NCBI RefSeq assembly: GCF_004342265.1
Contig: NZ_SMCS01000007.1
Coordinates: forward strand, 62,001 to 126,000
Direction: 5' to 3'
DNA from: Luteibacter rhizovicinus
Lineage (GTDB): Bacteria > Pseudomonadota > Gammaproteobacteria > Xanthomonadales > Rhodanobacteraceae
DNA length: 64,000 nt
Shown: positions 39,028 through 47,573 of the stretch, piece after piece
Layout of the letters: each line of letters opens with the position of its first letter
How positions within the stretch are numbered: position 1 is the stretch's first letter
Notes under the pieces: model-generated
The model's database searches: none
Told to the model about the DNA's origin: nothing
What the model saw: only the letters and a program-made list of their open reading frames with translations
Translations under genes and position numbers: made by a program

Positions 39028-40101
39028 ATGCCTATCCAAACGCCGTCCAGACCTCCGCTCGATCCGCGACAACGCGCGCTGCGCTTCGCCGCGATAGGCG
39101 GCGTCGCGATCGTCGCGGTAGCGGCTTTCGGTTACGTCGGGGGATGGCTGGCACCGCATCGACTCACGCCCGAACGCATCGTCGATGCGCTCCAGCACAA
39201 CGGCGGCGACCATCCCGGTTTCCGGCGCAACCACGCCAAAGGCGTTTGCGTGACAGGCGTATTCGAAGGCAGCGGTGCCGCGGCAAACCTGTCGAAGGCC
39301 AGCGTCTTCGAACAAGGCCAGCAGACACCCGTACTGGGACGCCTCGCCCTGCCCGGCGGCAATCCCTATGCACCCGACGGCAGCATTCCGATCCGTAGCT
39401 TCGCGCTGCGTCTCGCGCTACCGGACGGACAGCAGTGGCGCACGGGCATGAACGCCATGCCGGTCTTCCCGGTATCCACGCCCCAGGCGTTCTACGATCA
39501 GCAACTGGCCACCGCGGCGGACCCTTCCACGGGTAAACCCGATCCGCGAAAGGTCGCCGCGTTCTTCGCGGCCCACCCCGAGACCAAGCCATTCCTTACC
39601 TGGGTGAAGACCGCCAAGCCGTCCGCCAGCTACGCGACGGAGGCTTATTCGTCCATCAACTCCTTCTACTTCGTCGACGGCAAGGGCGATAAGCAGGCGG
39701 TCCGCTGGGCGCTGATTCCCGAGGCTACCGACGCCGCCCCCGGCCCGGCAGGCGATCCGGATTACCTCGCCGCCGACCTTGTCAGGCGTCTGGCCGCCGG
39801 TCCATTGCGCTGGCATCTGCTGGTGACACTGGCCGCCCCAGGCGACGCGATCGACGATGCCGCGCAGGCGTGGTCGCCCGACCACAAGCAGATCGACGCC
39901 GGCACGCTCACCGTGCAGGCGACCGAACCCCAGGACAGTGGCCCCTGCCGCGACGTCAACTACGACCCATTGGTGCTGCCCGCCGGCATCGAGGGTTCGA
40001 ACGACCCGCTGCTCGCGGCGCGCTCGGCCGCTTACGCCGATTCGTATCGTCGACGGACGACCGAGGAAGCCCGTGGCCTGACGAAGGAGAGCGCACGATG
40101 A
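39028..40101 (+). CDS. Membrane-anchored catalase-family peroxidase (SrpA-like)
   Basis: A 357-residue heme protein with an N-terminal membrane helix (about 19-40) that would place the catalase fold in the periplasm. The distal catalytic His is H69 in FRRNHAKGV, and the proximal heme ligand is probably Y336 in RSAAYADS, matching the catalase R-x3-Y pattern. It is shorter than true catalases, as usual for this peroxidase group. Its stop overlaps the cytochrome b561 start (ATGA). The pair suggests that the b-type cytochrome supplies electrons from quinol to reduce peroxides. GGAG lies about ten bases before the ATG. Confidence 0.9.
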   Translation: MPIQTPSRPPLDPRQRALRFAAIGGVAIVAVAAFGYVGGWLAPHRLTPERIVDALQHNGGDHPGFRRNHAKGVCVTGVFEGSGAAANLSKASVFEQGQQTPVLGRLALPGGNPYAPDGSIPIRSFALRLALPDGQQWRTGMNAMPVFPVSTPQAFYDQQLATAADPSTGKPDPRKVAAFFAAHPETKPFLTWVKTAKPSASYATEAYSSINSFYFVDGKGDKQAVRWALIPEATDAAPGPAGDPDYLAADLVRRLAAGPLRWHLLVTLAAPGDAIDDAAQAWSPDHKQIDAGTLTVQATEPQDSGPCRDVNYDPLVLPAGIEGSNDPLLAARSAAYADSYRRRTTEEARGLTKESAR

Positions 40102-40652
40102 ACACCCGGGCCGACATGTTCCATCCGCTCGCCCGCGCGCTGCACTGGCTGATGGCGATCTTGATCCTGTCCATGCTGTTCATCGGCGCGGGCATGGTCG
40201 CGTCGGTGTCCGAACGGCACGAAACGCTGATCCGCATCCACAAGCCGCTGGGTATCGCGATTCTTATCCTCGCGATCCTGCGTATCGCCATCCGCCTCCG
40301 CCACCGTCCGCCGCCGCTGCCCGCCGACCTGCCCTTGTGGCAGAAAATCGCCGCCTACGGATCGCACCTGTTGTTGTATGCACTGATGGTCGCGATGCCG
40401 CTGATCGGCTGGGCGATGGTGTCGGCCAGCGGCGAGCCGGTGATGCTGAGCGCGTCGCTGCGGCTGCCGTCCATCCTGTCCGCGAACCCGGTCGCTTTCG
40501 CCTGGCTGCGCGCCGCGCACGGGTATCTTGCCTACCTGCTGTTCCTGACCGTCGTCGTGCATGTCAGCGCCGCGCTCTATCACGGCCTGATCCGCCGGGA
40601 TGGGGTGTTGCGATCCATGACCGGTCCCGCGCGGCCGGACACATCCGGCTAA
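40098..40652 (+). CDS. Cytochrome b561 (YodB/CybB family)
   Basis: A 184-residue membrane protein with four helices and heme-ligand histidines in FHPLARALHWLMA, IRIHKPLGIAI, LRAAHGYLAYL and VVVHVSAALYH. It transfers electrons from quinol. The start overlaps the peroxidase stop by ATGA, so production is coupled. A plausible role is electron donor to the upstream periplasmic peroxidase. Confidence 0.92.
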   Translation: MNTRADMFHPLARALHWLMAILILSMLFIGAGMVASVSERHETLIRIHKPLGIAILILAILRIAIRLRHRPPPLPADLPLWQKIAAYGSHLLLYALMVAMPLIGWAMVSASGEPVMLSASLRLPSILSANPVAFAWLRAAHGYLAYLLFLTVVVHVSAALYHGLIRRDGVLRSMTGPARPDTSG

Positions 40653-40698
40653 CGTTCGCGGAGTTACTTATGGGCTCCCTTGAAGCAGGAGCTCCACC

Positions 40699-41259
40699 AT
40701 GAAACCGTCCAGCCGCCTGTCGTGCCTTGCCTTTGCGCTCGTCCTGGCCACCGGCTCCGCGTCGGCCCAGAACCTCGATCAACTGAAGGGCATGGTGGGC
40801 GGAAACTCCGCCTCGTCACTGACCTCCGGTAGCGCGACCAATGCGGCGGGCATCATCCAGTACTGCCTGAAGAACAACTTCCTGGGCGGCGACAGCGGCG
40901 CCTCGTCCGTGAAGGACAAGCTCCTGGGCTCCGTCACGGGCGATACGAAAGCCGCCGGCAACGACAGCGGTTCCGGCTCGGCGACCGACAAACTTATGGG
41001 CAAATACGGCATCGGCGGCAAGTCGTCTTCGTCGTCGGCCACGAAGGACAAGGGCTATACCGATGGCGCCAACGGCATCCTGAAGACGGGCGACGGGAAG
41101 AGCGTCGACCTGGGATCGTTGGGTAGCGGCAGCACCAAGGGCCTTAGCCTTGGCTCGCTTGGCGGCGGCTCCAGCTCGGGCGGCGACCTGAAGCAGCAGC
41201 TGACCCAGAAGGTCTGCGACAAGGTGCTGTCGCAGGGTAAGTCGATGATCGGGATGTAA
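40699..41259 (+). CDS. DUF2501 secreted protein (YjjA-like)
   Basis: A 186-residue protein with a signal peptide (cleavage after ASA, about residue 23), then a DUF2501 start (QNLDQLKGMVGG, IIQYCLKNNFLGG) and end (LKQQLTQKVCDKVLSQGKSMIGM). The centre (about 65-155) is a Gly/Ser-rich low-complexity linker longer than usual. The two cysteines in YCLKNNFL and KVCDKVL flank it and may pair. Function unknown; YjjA of E. coli is linked to surface behaviour. AGGAG precedes the ATG. Confidence 0.85.
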   Translation: MKPSSRLSCLAFALVLATGSASAQNLDQLKGMVGGNSASSLTSGSATNAAGIIQYCLKNNFLGGDSGASSVKDKLLGSVTGDTKAAGNDSGSGSATDKLMGKYGIGGKSSSSSATKDKGYTDGANGILKTGDGKSVDLGSLGSGSTKGLSLGSLGGGSSSGGDLKQQLTQKVCDKVLSQGKSMIGM

Positions 41260-41304
41260 CAGACCCGACGAGGCGGCGCGGGACGACCCACGCCATGCCG
41301 AAAA

Positions 41305-41339
41305 AACCGGTCGAAAATACTTGAGATTTTCGACCGGTT
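41305..41339 (-). terminator. Perfect 14-bp hairpin, terminator-like on the minus strand
   Basis: Arms 41305-41318 and 41326-41339 pair perfectly around a 7-nt loop. On the minus strand the stem is followed by a T-run (from AAAAAA at 41301-41306); on the plus strand no T-run follows. There is no minus-strand gene reading into it, so it may mainly insulate the riboswitch region or end DUF2501 transcripts by Rho-assisted means. Confidence 0.5.
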
Positions 41340-41458
41340 CTGGGCCTTTCCCGCCCGTGAAACCATTGAAAAATTCGTTCCGAAGCCCAATCAATGACAT
41401 AGGCCAAACACACTACATCTTGTGTTGACCTGACTGTCCCCCGCCTATATCGTGTGCC

Positions 41459-41665
41459 TCGTTGGTGTCCGTCCAGACGCGGCTGTCGGTCGGACTTAAA
41501 AGGGAATCCCGGTGTAAATCCGGAACTGCCCCGCAGCGGTAAGTGGGAACGATCCTGTCAATGCACTGGTCCTCAGGGGGCTGGGAAGCGACAGGTAGGC
41601 GGATCGAAAGGTCCATGCCCACGAAGTCCGAAGACCTGCCAGCGACCGCCGCCTGATCGGCGACG
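41459..41665 (+). ncRNA. Cobalamin (B12) riboswitch upstream of nrdAB
   Basis: The conserved core is visible: AAAAGGGAATCCCGGTG, then TAAATCCGGAACTGCCCCGC and AGCGGTAAGTGGGAACGA, and near the 3' end the B12 box region GAAGTCCGAAGACCTGCCAGC. It binds adenosylcobalamin and normally lowers expression of the gene behind it. Placement before a B12-independent class I ribonucleotide reductase suggests that the cell shuts nrdAB down when B12 allows a B12-dependent class II enzyme (not in the window) to work. Confidence 0.95.
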
Positions 41666-41812
41666 GTAGTGGTGACGACCTCCGCGGGGAGGGACGTCGC
41701 GGCGCGGAGCTCCCAGGGGTGTCCGCCCTCGACCTGTCCGCGAAGCTCACCCGGTTACTCGCCCTGCGCGTGGGAGCAGGCAAGCTTTCCTGGCCATGGG
41801 GCAAGCCTAAAA

Positions 41813-44335
41813 ATGACAACAACAATGGATTCCTCCGCGCGCGAGCGCACCGCATCGCCGGCCGACGCCGCAGCGATTCCTTCCAGCAACGACAAGGCTC
41901 CGGCTGCCGGTTACAAAACCAGCGCCGAGCGTCCCGCACCGGACTTCACCCTGACTCCTCCGCACAACCCCGGCCAGATGCGCGTTACCAAGCGCAACGG
42001 TGGCCATGAAACCGTCGACGTCAACAAGATCGTGCGCGCGGTGACTCGCAGCGCCGACGGCCTCTTCGCCGTCGACCCAATGCGTGTCGCCCTCAAGACC
42101 ATCGGTGGTCTGTACGACGGCGCCACCACGCAGGAACTCGACCAGTTGTCGATCCGCACCTCGGCCGCGCTCACCGCCGAGGAGCCGGAATACGGCCAGC
42201 TTGCCGCGCGTCTGTTGTCGGCGTTCGTCGACAAGGAAGTGTCGGGCCAGGAGATCCAGTCGTTCTCGCAGTCGATCCTGCGCGGTCATGAACTTGGCAT
42301 CCTGAACGACCGCCTGCGCGACTTCGTCGCGATCAACTCGCGCAAGCTCAACGACGCCATCGACACGCACGCCTCGCGCCGCTTCGAATACTTCGGCCTG
42401 CGCACGGTGTACGACCGTTATCTTCTGCGCCATCCGCAGAAGCGCACCGTGATCGAAACGCCGCAGTACTTCTTCATGCGCATCGCGTGCGCGCTGGGCG
42501 GCAACGACATCGGCGAAACGCTGGAGCTGTACAAGCTGCTGTCGTCGCTGGAATACCTCGCCAGCTCGCCCACGCTGTTCAATGCCGGCACCGCGCACGA
42601 GCAGCTGTCTTCGTGCTTCCTGCTCGATTCGCCGCTGGACGCGCTGGAAAGCATCTACCAGAAGTACGGCGATGTCGCGCAGCTGTCCAAGTTCGCCGGC
42701 GGCATCGGTCTGGCGTACTCGCGCATCCGTTCGCGCGGTTCGCTGATCAAGGGCACCAACGGTCATTCGAACGGCCTCGTGCCGTGGTTGAAGACCCTCG
42801 ACGCTTCCGTCGCCGCCGTGAACCAGGGTGGCAAGCGCAAGGGCGCCGCATGCGTTTACCTGGAATCGTGGCACGCGGATATCGAGGAATTCCTCGAGCT
42901 GCGCGAGAACACCGGCGACGATGCGCGCCGCACGCATAACCTCAATCTCGCCAACTGGGTTCCTGACCTTTTCATGCGTCGCGTCGAAACCGATGGTGAC
43001 TGGTCGCTGTTCGACCCGAAGATCGTGCCGCACTTCGTCGACACGTGGGGCGAGACGTTCGACGCCGCGTACGCGAAAGCCGAGGCCGATGGCCTCGCCG
43101 TGAAGACGGTGAAGGCACGCGAGCTTTACGCCCGCATGCTGCGTTCGCTGGCCCAGACCGGCAACGGCTGGATGACGTTCAAGGATCGCTCGAACGCCAC
43201 CAGCAACCAGACCGCGAAGCCAGAAAACGTCATCCACCTGTCGAACCTGTGCACCGAGATTCTGGAAGTCACGTCGGCCGACGAAACGGCCGTATGCAAC
43301 CTGGGCTCGATCAACCTGTCGCGCCATGTTGTCGACGGTCAATTCGATTACGAGAAGCTCGCCTCCACGGTGCGTATCGCCGTGCGCCAGCTCGACCGCG
43401 TCATCGACCTGAACTTCTATCCGATCTCCACCGCGAAGACGGCGAACGTGAAGTGGCGCCCGGTCGGCCTCGGCGTGATGGGCCTGCAGGACGTCTTCTT
43501 CAAGCTGCGCCTGCCGTTCGATTCGGCCGAAGCGCTCGCGCTGTCGACCCGCATCGCCGAAGAGATCTATTTCAACGCGCTGACGATGTCGAACGAGATC
43601 GCCGAACGCGAAGGCGCGCATCCGGGCTTCTCCGAAACGCGCGCCGCCAACGGCGACATGCAGTTCGACTACTGGCCGCAGGCCAAGCCGAATGGCAAGG
43701 ACGACCGCTGGACCGCACTGCGCGAAAAGATCAAGGCACACGGTCTGCGCAACTCGCTGCTGATCGCCATCGCGCCGACCGCGACCATCGCGTCCATCGC
43801 CGGTTGCTACGAGTGCATCGAGCCGCAGGTGTCGAACCTGTTCAAGCGCGAAACGCTGTCGGGCGACTTCCTGGTGGTGAACCGCTACCTCGTCGAAGAA
43901 CTGAAGACGCTGGGCCTGTGGACCGCCGATGTGCGTGACGCGATCAAGCTCGCCGAAGGTTCGGTGCAGGGCATCGCATCGATTCCCGCCGCGCTGCGCG
44001 AGGTGTATCGCACCACGTGGGAACTGCCGCAGAAGGCCCTCATCGACCTCGCCGCCGCACGCGGCGCGTACATCGACCAGAGCCAGTCGCTGAACCTGTT
44101 CATGGAAAACCCGAACATCGGGCAGCTGTCGTCCATGTACATGTACGCATGGAAGTCGGGCATCAAGACGACGTATTACCTGCGTTCCCGTCCGGCCACG
44201 CGCATCCAGAAGACCACGGTATCGTCCGGCGCCGCCGTCGCACCGGTCGCACCCGTCGTCGATGCACAGGAAGAAGCCACGGCCGCGGTGTTCTGCTCGC
44301 TCGAAAACCCCGAGTACTGCGAAGCCTGCCAGTAA
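41813..44335 (+). CDS. nrdA: Ribonucleoside-diphosphate reductase, alpha subunit
   Basis: An 840-residue class Ia large subunit. An N-terminal extension (about 1-50) is followed by an ATP-cone (MRVTKRNGGHETVDVNKIVR), then the catalytic barrel with the redox Cys in QLSSCFLLD, NLCTEI with the thiyl-site Cys and AVCNLGSINLS with the partner Cys. The C-terminal EYCEACQ carries the CxxC that shuttles reducing power. It reduces ribonucleotides to deoxyribonucleotides with NrdB. Start chosen at MTTTMDSS; a second ATG at 41825 is possible. A leader of about 150 nt separates it from the B12 riboswitch. Confidence 0.96.
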   Translation: MTTTMDSSARERTASPADAAAIPSSNDKAPAAGYKTSAERPAPDFTLTPPHNPGQMRVTKRNGGHETVDVNKIVRAVTRSADGLFAVDPMRVALKTIGGLYDGATTQELDQLSIRTSAALTAEEPEYGQLAARLLSAFVDKEVSGQEIQSFSQSILRGHELGILNDRLRDFVAINSRKLNDAIDTHASRRFEYFGLRTVYDRYLLRHPQKRTVIETPQYFFMRIACALGGNDIGETLELYKLLSSLEYLASSPTLFNAGTAHEQLSSCFLLDSPLDALESIYQKYGDVAQLSKFAGGIGLAYSRIRSRGSLIKGTNGHSNGLVPWLKTLDASVAAVNQGGKRKGAACVYLESWHADIEEFLELRENTGDDARRTHNLNLANWVPDLFMRRVETDGDWSLFDPKIVPHFVDTWGETFDAAYAKAEADGLAVKTVKARELYARMLRSLAQTGNGWMTFKDRSNATSNQTAKPENVIHLSNLCTEILEVTSADETAVCNLGSINLSRHVVDGQFDYEKLASTVRIAVRQLDRVIDLNFYPISTAKTANVKWRPVGLGVMGLQDVFFKLRLPFDSAEALALSTRIAEEIYFNALTMSNEIAEREGAHPGFSETRAANGDMQFDYWPQAKPNGKDDRWTALREKIKAHGLRNSLLIAIAPTATIASIAGCYECIEPQVSNLFKRETLSGDFLVVNRYLVEELKTLGLWTADVRDAIKLAEGSVQGIASIPAALREVYRTTWELPQKALIDLAAARGAYIDQSQSLNLFMENPNIGQLSSMYMYAWKSGIKTTYYLRSRPATRIQKTTVSSGAAVAPVAPVVDAQEEATAAVFCSLENPEYCEACQ

Positions 44336-44353
44336 GGTTCCATCGTTATCTCG

Positions 44354-44373
44354 CGGGGCGGTTCGCCGCCCCG
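44354..44373 (+). promoter_or_regulatory. UUCG-capped hairpin between nrdA and nrdB
   Basis: An 8-bp perfect stem (CGGGGCGG/CCGCCCCG) with a TTCG tetraloop in the 64-nt gap. There is no T-run, so it is more likely an RNA-stability or processing element that tunes the nrdA:nrdB ratio than a terminator. Confidence 0.5.
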
Positions 44374-44399
44374 CCGATTTGTTTGCAAGAGGCTCTCAC

Positions 44400-45428
44400 A
44401 TGTCCGCAGCTCCGATCTCCCGCGATACCAACATCCTCGACCCCGGCTTCGAGCTGACCCTGCGGCCGATGAAATATCCGCAGTTCTACGAGATGTACCG
44501 CGCCGCGATCCGCAACACGTGGACCGTCGAGGAAGTCGATTTCTCGCTGGATACCTCGGACCTGACGACCAAGATGTCGGATGCCGACCGCCACCTGATC
44601 CATCGTCTGGTGGCGTTCTTCGCCACGGGCGATTCGATCGTGTCGAACAACCTCGTGCTGAATCTGTACCAGCACGTGAACTCGCCCGAAGCGCGCATGT
44701 ACCTGTCGCGCCAGCTGTACGAGGAAGCGCTGCACGTGCAGTTCTACCTCACGCTGCTCGATACCTATATTCCCGAACCGTCCGAGCGCAACAAGGCGTT
44801 CGCCGCGATCGAGAGCATTCCGTCGATCCGCCAGAAGGGCGAGTTCTGCTTCAAGTGGATCGATTCCATCCAGAACCTCAACCGTCTGGAAACGCGCGAA
44901 CACCGCCGTCAGTTCCTGCTCAACCTGATCTGCTTCGCCGCGTGCATCGAAGGCTTGTTCTTCTTCGCCGCGTTCGCTTACGTGTACTACCTGCGCTCGC
45001 GCGGCCTGCTGCACGGTCTCGCGTCGGGCACCAACTGGGTGTTCCGCGACGAATCCGGCCACATGGCGTTCGCGTTCGAAGTGGTCCGCACCGTGCGCGA
45101 GCAGGAACCGGATCTGTTCGACGACGAGATGCGCGCGCAGGTCGAAGCGATGATGGAAGACGCCATCGCGTGCGAAACGCAGTTCGCGGCCGACGTGCTT
45201 TCGGGCGGCGTGGCCGGCCTGTCGGTCAACGACATGCGCCAGTACCTCGAATACTGCGCCGACCAGCGCCTGGTCCAGCTGGACATGCCGAAGAAATACG
45301 GCGCGAAGAACCCGTTCGACTTCATGGATCTGCAGGACGTGCAGGAACTGACGAACTTCTTCGAGCGCCGCGTCTCGTCGTATCAGGTCGGCGTGCAGGG
45401 CGAAGTGACGTTCGACGCGTCGTTCTGA
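44400..45428 (+). CDS. nrdB: Ribonucleoside-diphosphate reductase, beta subunit
   Basis: A 342-residue ferritin-like radical subunit. The metal/radical site reads E109-x2-H112-x3-Y116 (EALHVQFY), so the radical tyrosine of class Ia is kept; class Ic-type Tyr-to-Phe replacement is not seen. The second half has CIEGLFFFAAF and FRDESGHMAFAF with the remaining ligands. It generates the tyrosyl radical used by NrdA. Translation begins at the ATG at 44400. Same transcript as nrdA, hence also under the riboswitch. Confidence 0.96.
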   Translation: MSAAPISRDTNILDPGFELTLRPMKYPQFYEMYRAAIRNTWTVEEVDFSLDTSDLTTKMSDADRHLIHRLVAFFATGDSIVSNNLVLNLYQHVNSPEARMYLSRQLYEEALHVQFYLTLLDTYIPEPSERNKAFAAIESIPSIRQKGEFCFKWIDSIQNLNRLETREHRRQFLLNLICFAACIEGLFFFAAFAYVYYLRSRGLLHGLASGTNWVFRDESGHMAFAFEVVRTVREQEPDLFDDEMRAQVEAMMEDAIACETQFAADVLSGGVAGLSVNDMRQYLEYCADQRLVQLDMPKKYGAKNPFDFMDLQDVQELTNFFERRVSSYQVGVQGEVTFDASF

Positions 45429-45450
45429 TCCATCGGCTTTCGTGACACCG

Positions 45451-45489
45451 AAAAGGCCCGTTCCTGCGCTGCAGGGCCGGGCCTTTTTC
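45451..45489 (+). terminator. Rho-independent terminator after nrdB
   Basis: Stem AAAGGCCCG/CGGGCCTTT followed by TTTCTT. Confidence 0.85.
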
Positions 45490-45512
45490 TTGCACCGCCG
45501 CTTTTGCTTTTC

Positions 45513-45540
45513 GTAGTAGCCCGCTTGCGGGCTCCTACAA
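45513..45540. repeat. Single REP-like palindrome
   Basis: GTAGTAGCCCGC-TT-GCGGGCTCCTAC folds on itself and is a shorter relative of the arms at 4872-5012. Confidence 0.6.
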
Positions 45541-45616
45541 CCGATGGCCGGGCGGGTGGCACGAAGCGTGTGCGTCGCCCACAATGCCGCATCGCACAAC
45601 GAAAAGGCCGCCATCC

Positions 45617-46006
45617 ATGGCATCCCCCTCGAATCCCACCGAAGCCCGCCTTCTGGAAATCGTCTTCCCCGACCACACCAACCACCTCGGCACGCTCTTC
45701 GGCGGACAGGCGCTGGCCTGGATGGATAAGGCGGCGTTCCTCGCGGCATCGCGCTATTCGCGCCAGATCGTCGTCACCGCCCGCTCGGAGCAGGTCGATT
45801 TCCACGTACCCGTGCGCAAGGGCCAGATGGTCGAACTCATCGCCACGGTCGTCGGCGTCGGCCGCACGTCCATGAAGATCGACGTCGCCATGTTCACCGA
45901 AGACCTCATCACCGGCGCACGCGAACTCTGCACCCGCGGCACGTTCACGATGATCGCGCTGGACGCCGACCACAAGCCGACACCCGTACAGCCGCTGCCG
46001 GCGTGA
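45617..46006 (+). CDS. Acyl-CoA thioesterase (YciA-type hotdog fold)
   Basis: A 129-residue single hotdog-domain protein: EIVFPDHTNHLGTLFGGQALAWMDKAA holds the active-site Asn/His and Asp region, then ASRYSRQIVVTARSEQVDF. It hydrolyses acyl-CoA to the free acid and CoA. The start MASPSNPTEARL was chosen as the nearest ATG to the domain; the frame is open from 45584. It is followed by the MerR promoter on the same strand. Confidence 0.9.
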   Translation: MASPSNPTEARLLEIVFPDHTNHLGTLFGGQALAWMDKAAFLAASRYSRQIVVTARSEQVDFHVPVRKGQMVELIATVVGVGRTSMKIDVAMFTEDLITGARELCTRGTFTMIALDADHKPTPVQPLPA

Positions 46007-46054
46007 AACGGATTTATGGGCCATCCCGCGTGAAAAACGTTTCATCCTGAAGTG

Positions 46055-46091
46055 TTGACTTCGAGCGCACTCGAAGGCGTATCGTCTTCGC
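46055..46091 (+). promoter_or_regulatory. MerR-type promoter/operator
   Basis: -35 TTGACT (46055-46060) and -10 TATCGT (46080-46085) are separated by an over-long 19-nt spacer filled by the perfect inverted repeat CTTCGAG-CGCA-CTCGAAG (46059-46076). This is the standard layout of promoters activated by DNA distortion by MerR-family regulators. The predicted transcript start falls at or within a base or two of the MerR gene ATG (46092). Confidence 0.82.
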
Positions 46092-46538
46092 ATGCCTACC
46101 TTTCTCAGCATCCGTGAAGCCGCTCTCGCCACCGGTCTCACCGCGCATACGCTGCGCTATTACGAACAGATCGGCCTGATCGATCCGGTTCCCCGTCGCT
46201 CCGGCCAGCGCGTCTACGGCGAGCCGGAAATGGCCTGGATCGAGTTCGTGCTGCGCCTGCGCGGCACGGGCATGTCCATGCGCGATATCCAGGTATACGC
46301 GGAGCTGCGCCGTGCAGGCGAGACCCCCGAAAACGTACGCCTGAAAGGCGATCTGCTGGCGCGCCATGCGGCGCACATGCGCGGCGAGCTTCAACGGCTC
46401 ACGGAAACCATCGCCCGACTCGACGAGAAGATCGCCCTTTACCGGTCCTTCTACGGCCAGTCCGTTCCCGAATCCCCGGAGGAACCGCCCGTCGTGGCGA
46501 TTCCCCTCTCCCCATCGAACCGCAGGAGACACGCATGA
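46092..46538 (+). CDS. MerR-family transcriptional regulator
   Basis: A 148-residue regulator: N-terminal winged [28 protein letters not shown], the [21 protein letters not shown] segment, then a long dimerisation coiled coil (about 80-120, [23 protein letters not shown]). The effector region is short and without the Cys clusters of metal sensors, closer to the aldehyde-sensing NmlR/AdhR type. It overlaps the next aldo/keto reductase by ATGA, and its own promoter carries a MerR operator, so it likely autoregulates. There is no Shine-Dalgarno before the ATG; see the leaderless finding. Confidence 0.92.
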   Translation: MPTFLSIREAALATGLTAHTLRYYEQIGLIDPVPRRSGQRVYGEPEMAWIEFVLRLRGTGMSMRDIQVYAELRRAGETPENVRLKGDLLARHAAHMRGELQRLTETIARLDEKIALYRSFYGQSVPESPEEPPVVAIPLSPSNRRRHA

Positions 46539-47527
46539 TCAACCGCACACTTGGCCGCAACGGGCCGACGGTTTCCGCTCTGGGCCTTGGCTGCATGGGC
46601 ATGAGCGAGTTCTATAGCGGCCGCGACGATGCCGAGTCGATGGCCACGCTGCAACGGGCCTTCGAACTTGGTATCGACTTCCTCGATACATCCGATGCCT
46701 ATGGCCCGTATACGAATGAAGAACTGGTCGGCAAGGCGATCGCCGGCCGTCGCGAGAAAGTGTTCCTCGCCACGAAATTCGGCATCGTTCGCGATCCGTC
46801 GAACGCCAATGCGCGCGGCATCAGCGGCCGGCCGGAGTATGTGAGGAAGTCGGTCGAGGGCAGCCTGAAGCGCCTGGGTACCGACTACATCGATCTCTAC
46901 TACCAGCACCGCGTGGACCGCGAAGTGCCGATCGAAGAGACCATTGGCGCCATGGCCGAGCTGGTCGTCGAAGGCAAGGTGCGCTATCTCGGCATGTCCG
47001 AAGCATCGAGCGCGACGATCGAGCGAGCGCACAAGATTCATCCGATCACGGCCCTGCAGACGGAATATTCGCTCTGGACGCGCGACCCCGAAAGCAACGG
47101 CATCCTCGACACCTGCCGCAAACTTGGCATCGCCTTCGTGGCGTACAGTCCGCTCGGTCGTGGCTTCCTCACCGGCTCCATCACCCGGCCGGAAGACTTC
47201 CCCGAGGACGACTATCGCAAGATGAGCCCGCGCTTCCAGGGCGAGAACTTCGCGAAAAACCTGCGCCTGGTCGAAAAGGTGCAGGAATTCGCCAGGGCAA
47301 AGGGCTGCACGCCGTCCCAGCTGGCGCTGGCGTGGGTTCTCGCCCAGGGCAACGATATCGTGCCCATTCCCGGGACCAAGCGTCGCAAATACCTGGAAGA
47401 GAACGTGGGTGCCATCGACGTGCGCCTGGAACCGGCCGAACTCGCGGAAATCGACGCGATCTTCCCGGCCGACGCGGTCTCGGGCGAACGCTACGTGCCC
47501 GCCATGATGGGCAGCCTCAACGGCTGA
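46535..47527 (+). CDS. Aldo/keto reductase (MerR operon)
   Basis: A 330-residue reductase: [15 protein letters not shown] (catalytic Asp/Tyr), FLATKFGI (Lys), DLYYQHRVD (His), and cofactor-binding [14 protein letters not shown]. It resembles the YakC/AKR13-type enzymes that reduce aldehydes. Coupled to the MerR gene by ATGA, so production should follow the MerR signal, which makes reactive aldehydes or electrophiles a reasonable substrate class. Confidence 0.92.
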   Translation: MINRTLGRNGPTVSALGLGCMGMSEFYSGRDDAESMATLQRAFELGIDFLDTSDAYGPYTNEELVGKAIAGRREKVFLATKFGIVRDPSNANARGISGRPEYVRKSVEGSLKRLGTDYIDLYYQHRVDREVPIEETIGAMAELVVEGKVRYLGMSEASSATIERAHKIHPITALQTEYSLWTRDPESNGILDTCRKLGIAFVAYSPLGRGFLTGSITRPEDFPEDDYRKMSPRFQGENFAKNLRLVEKVQEFARAKGCTPSQLALAWVLAQGNDIVPIPGTKRRKYLEENVGAIDVRLEPAELAEIDAIFPADAVSGERYVPAMMGSLNG

Positions 47528-47573
47528 CGCGCCGGTCACGTACAATGGCGGTTCCACCGATTCGCGAACCGCC

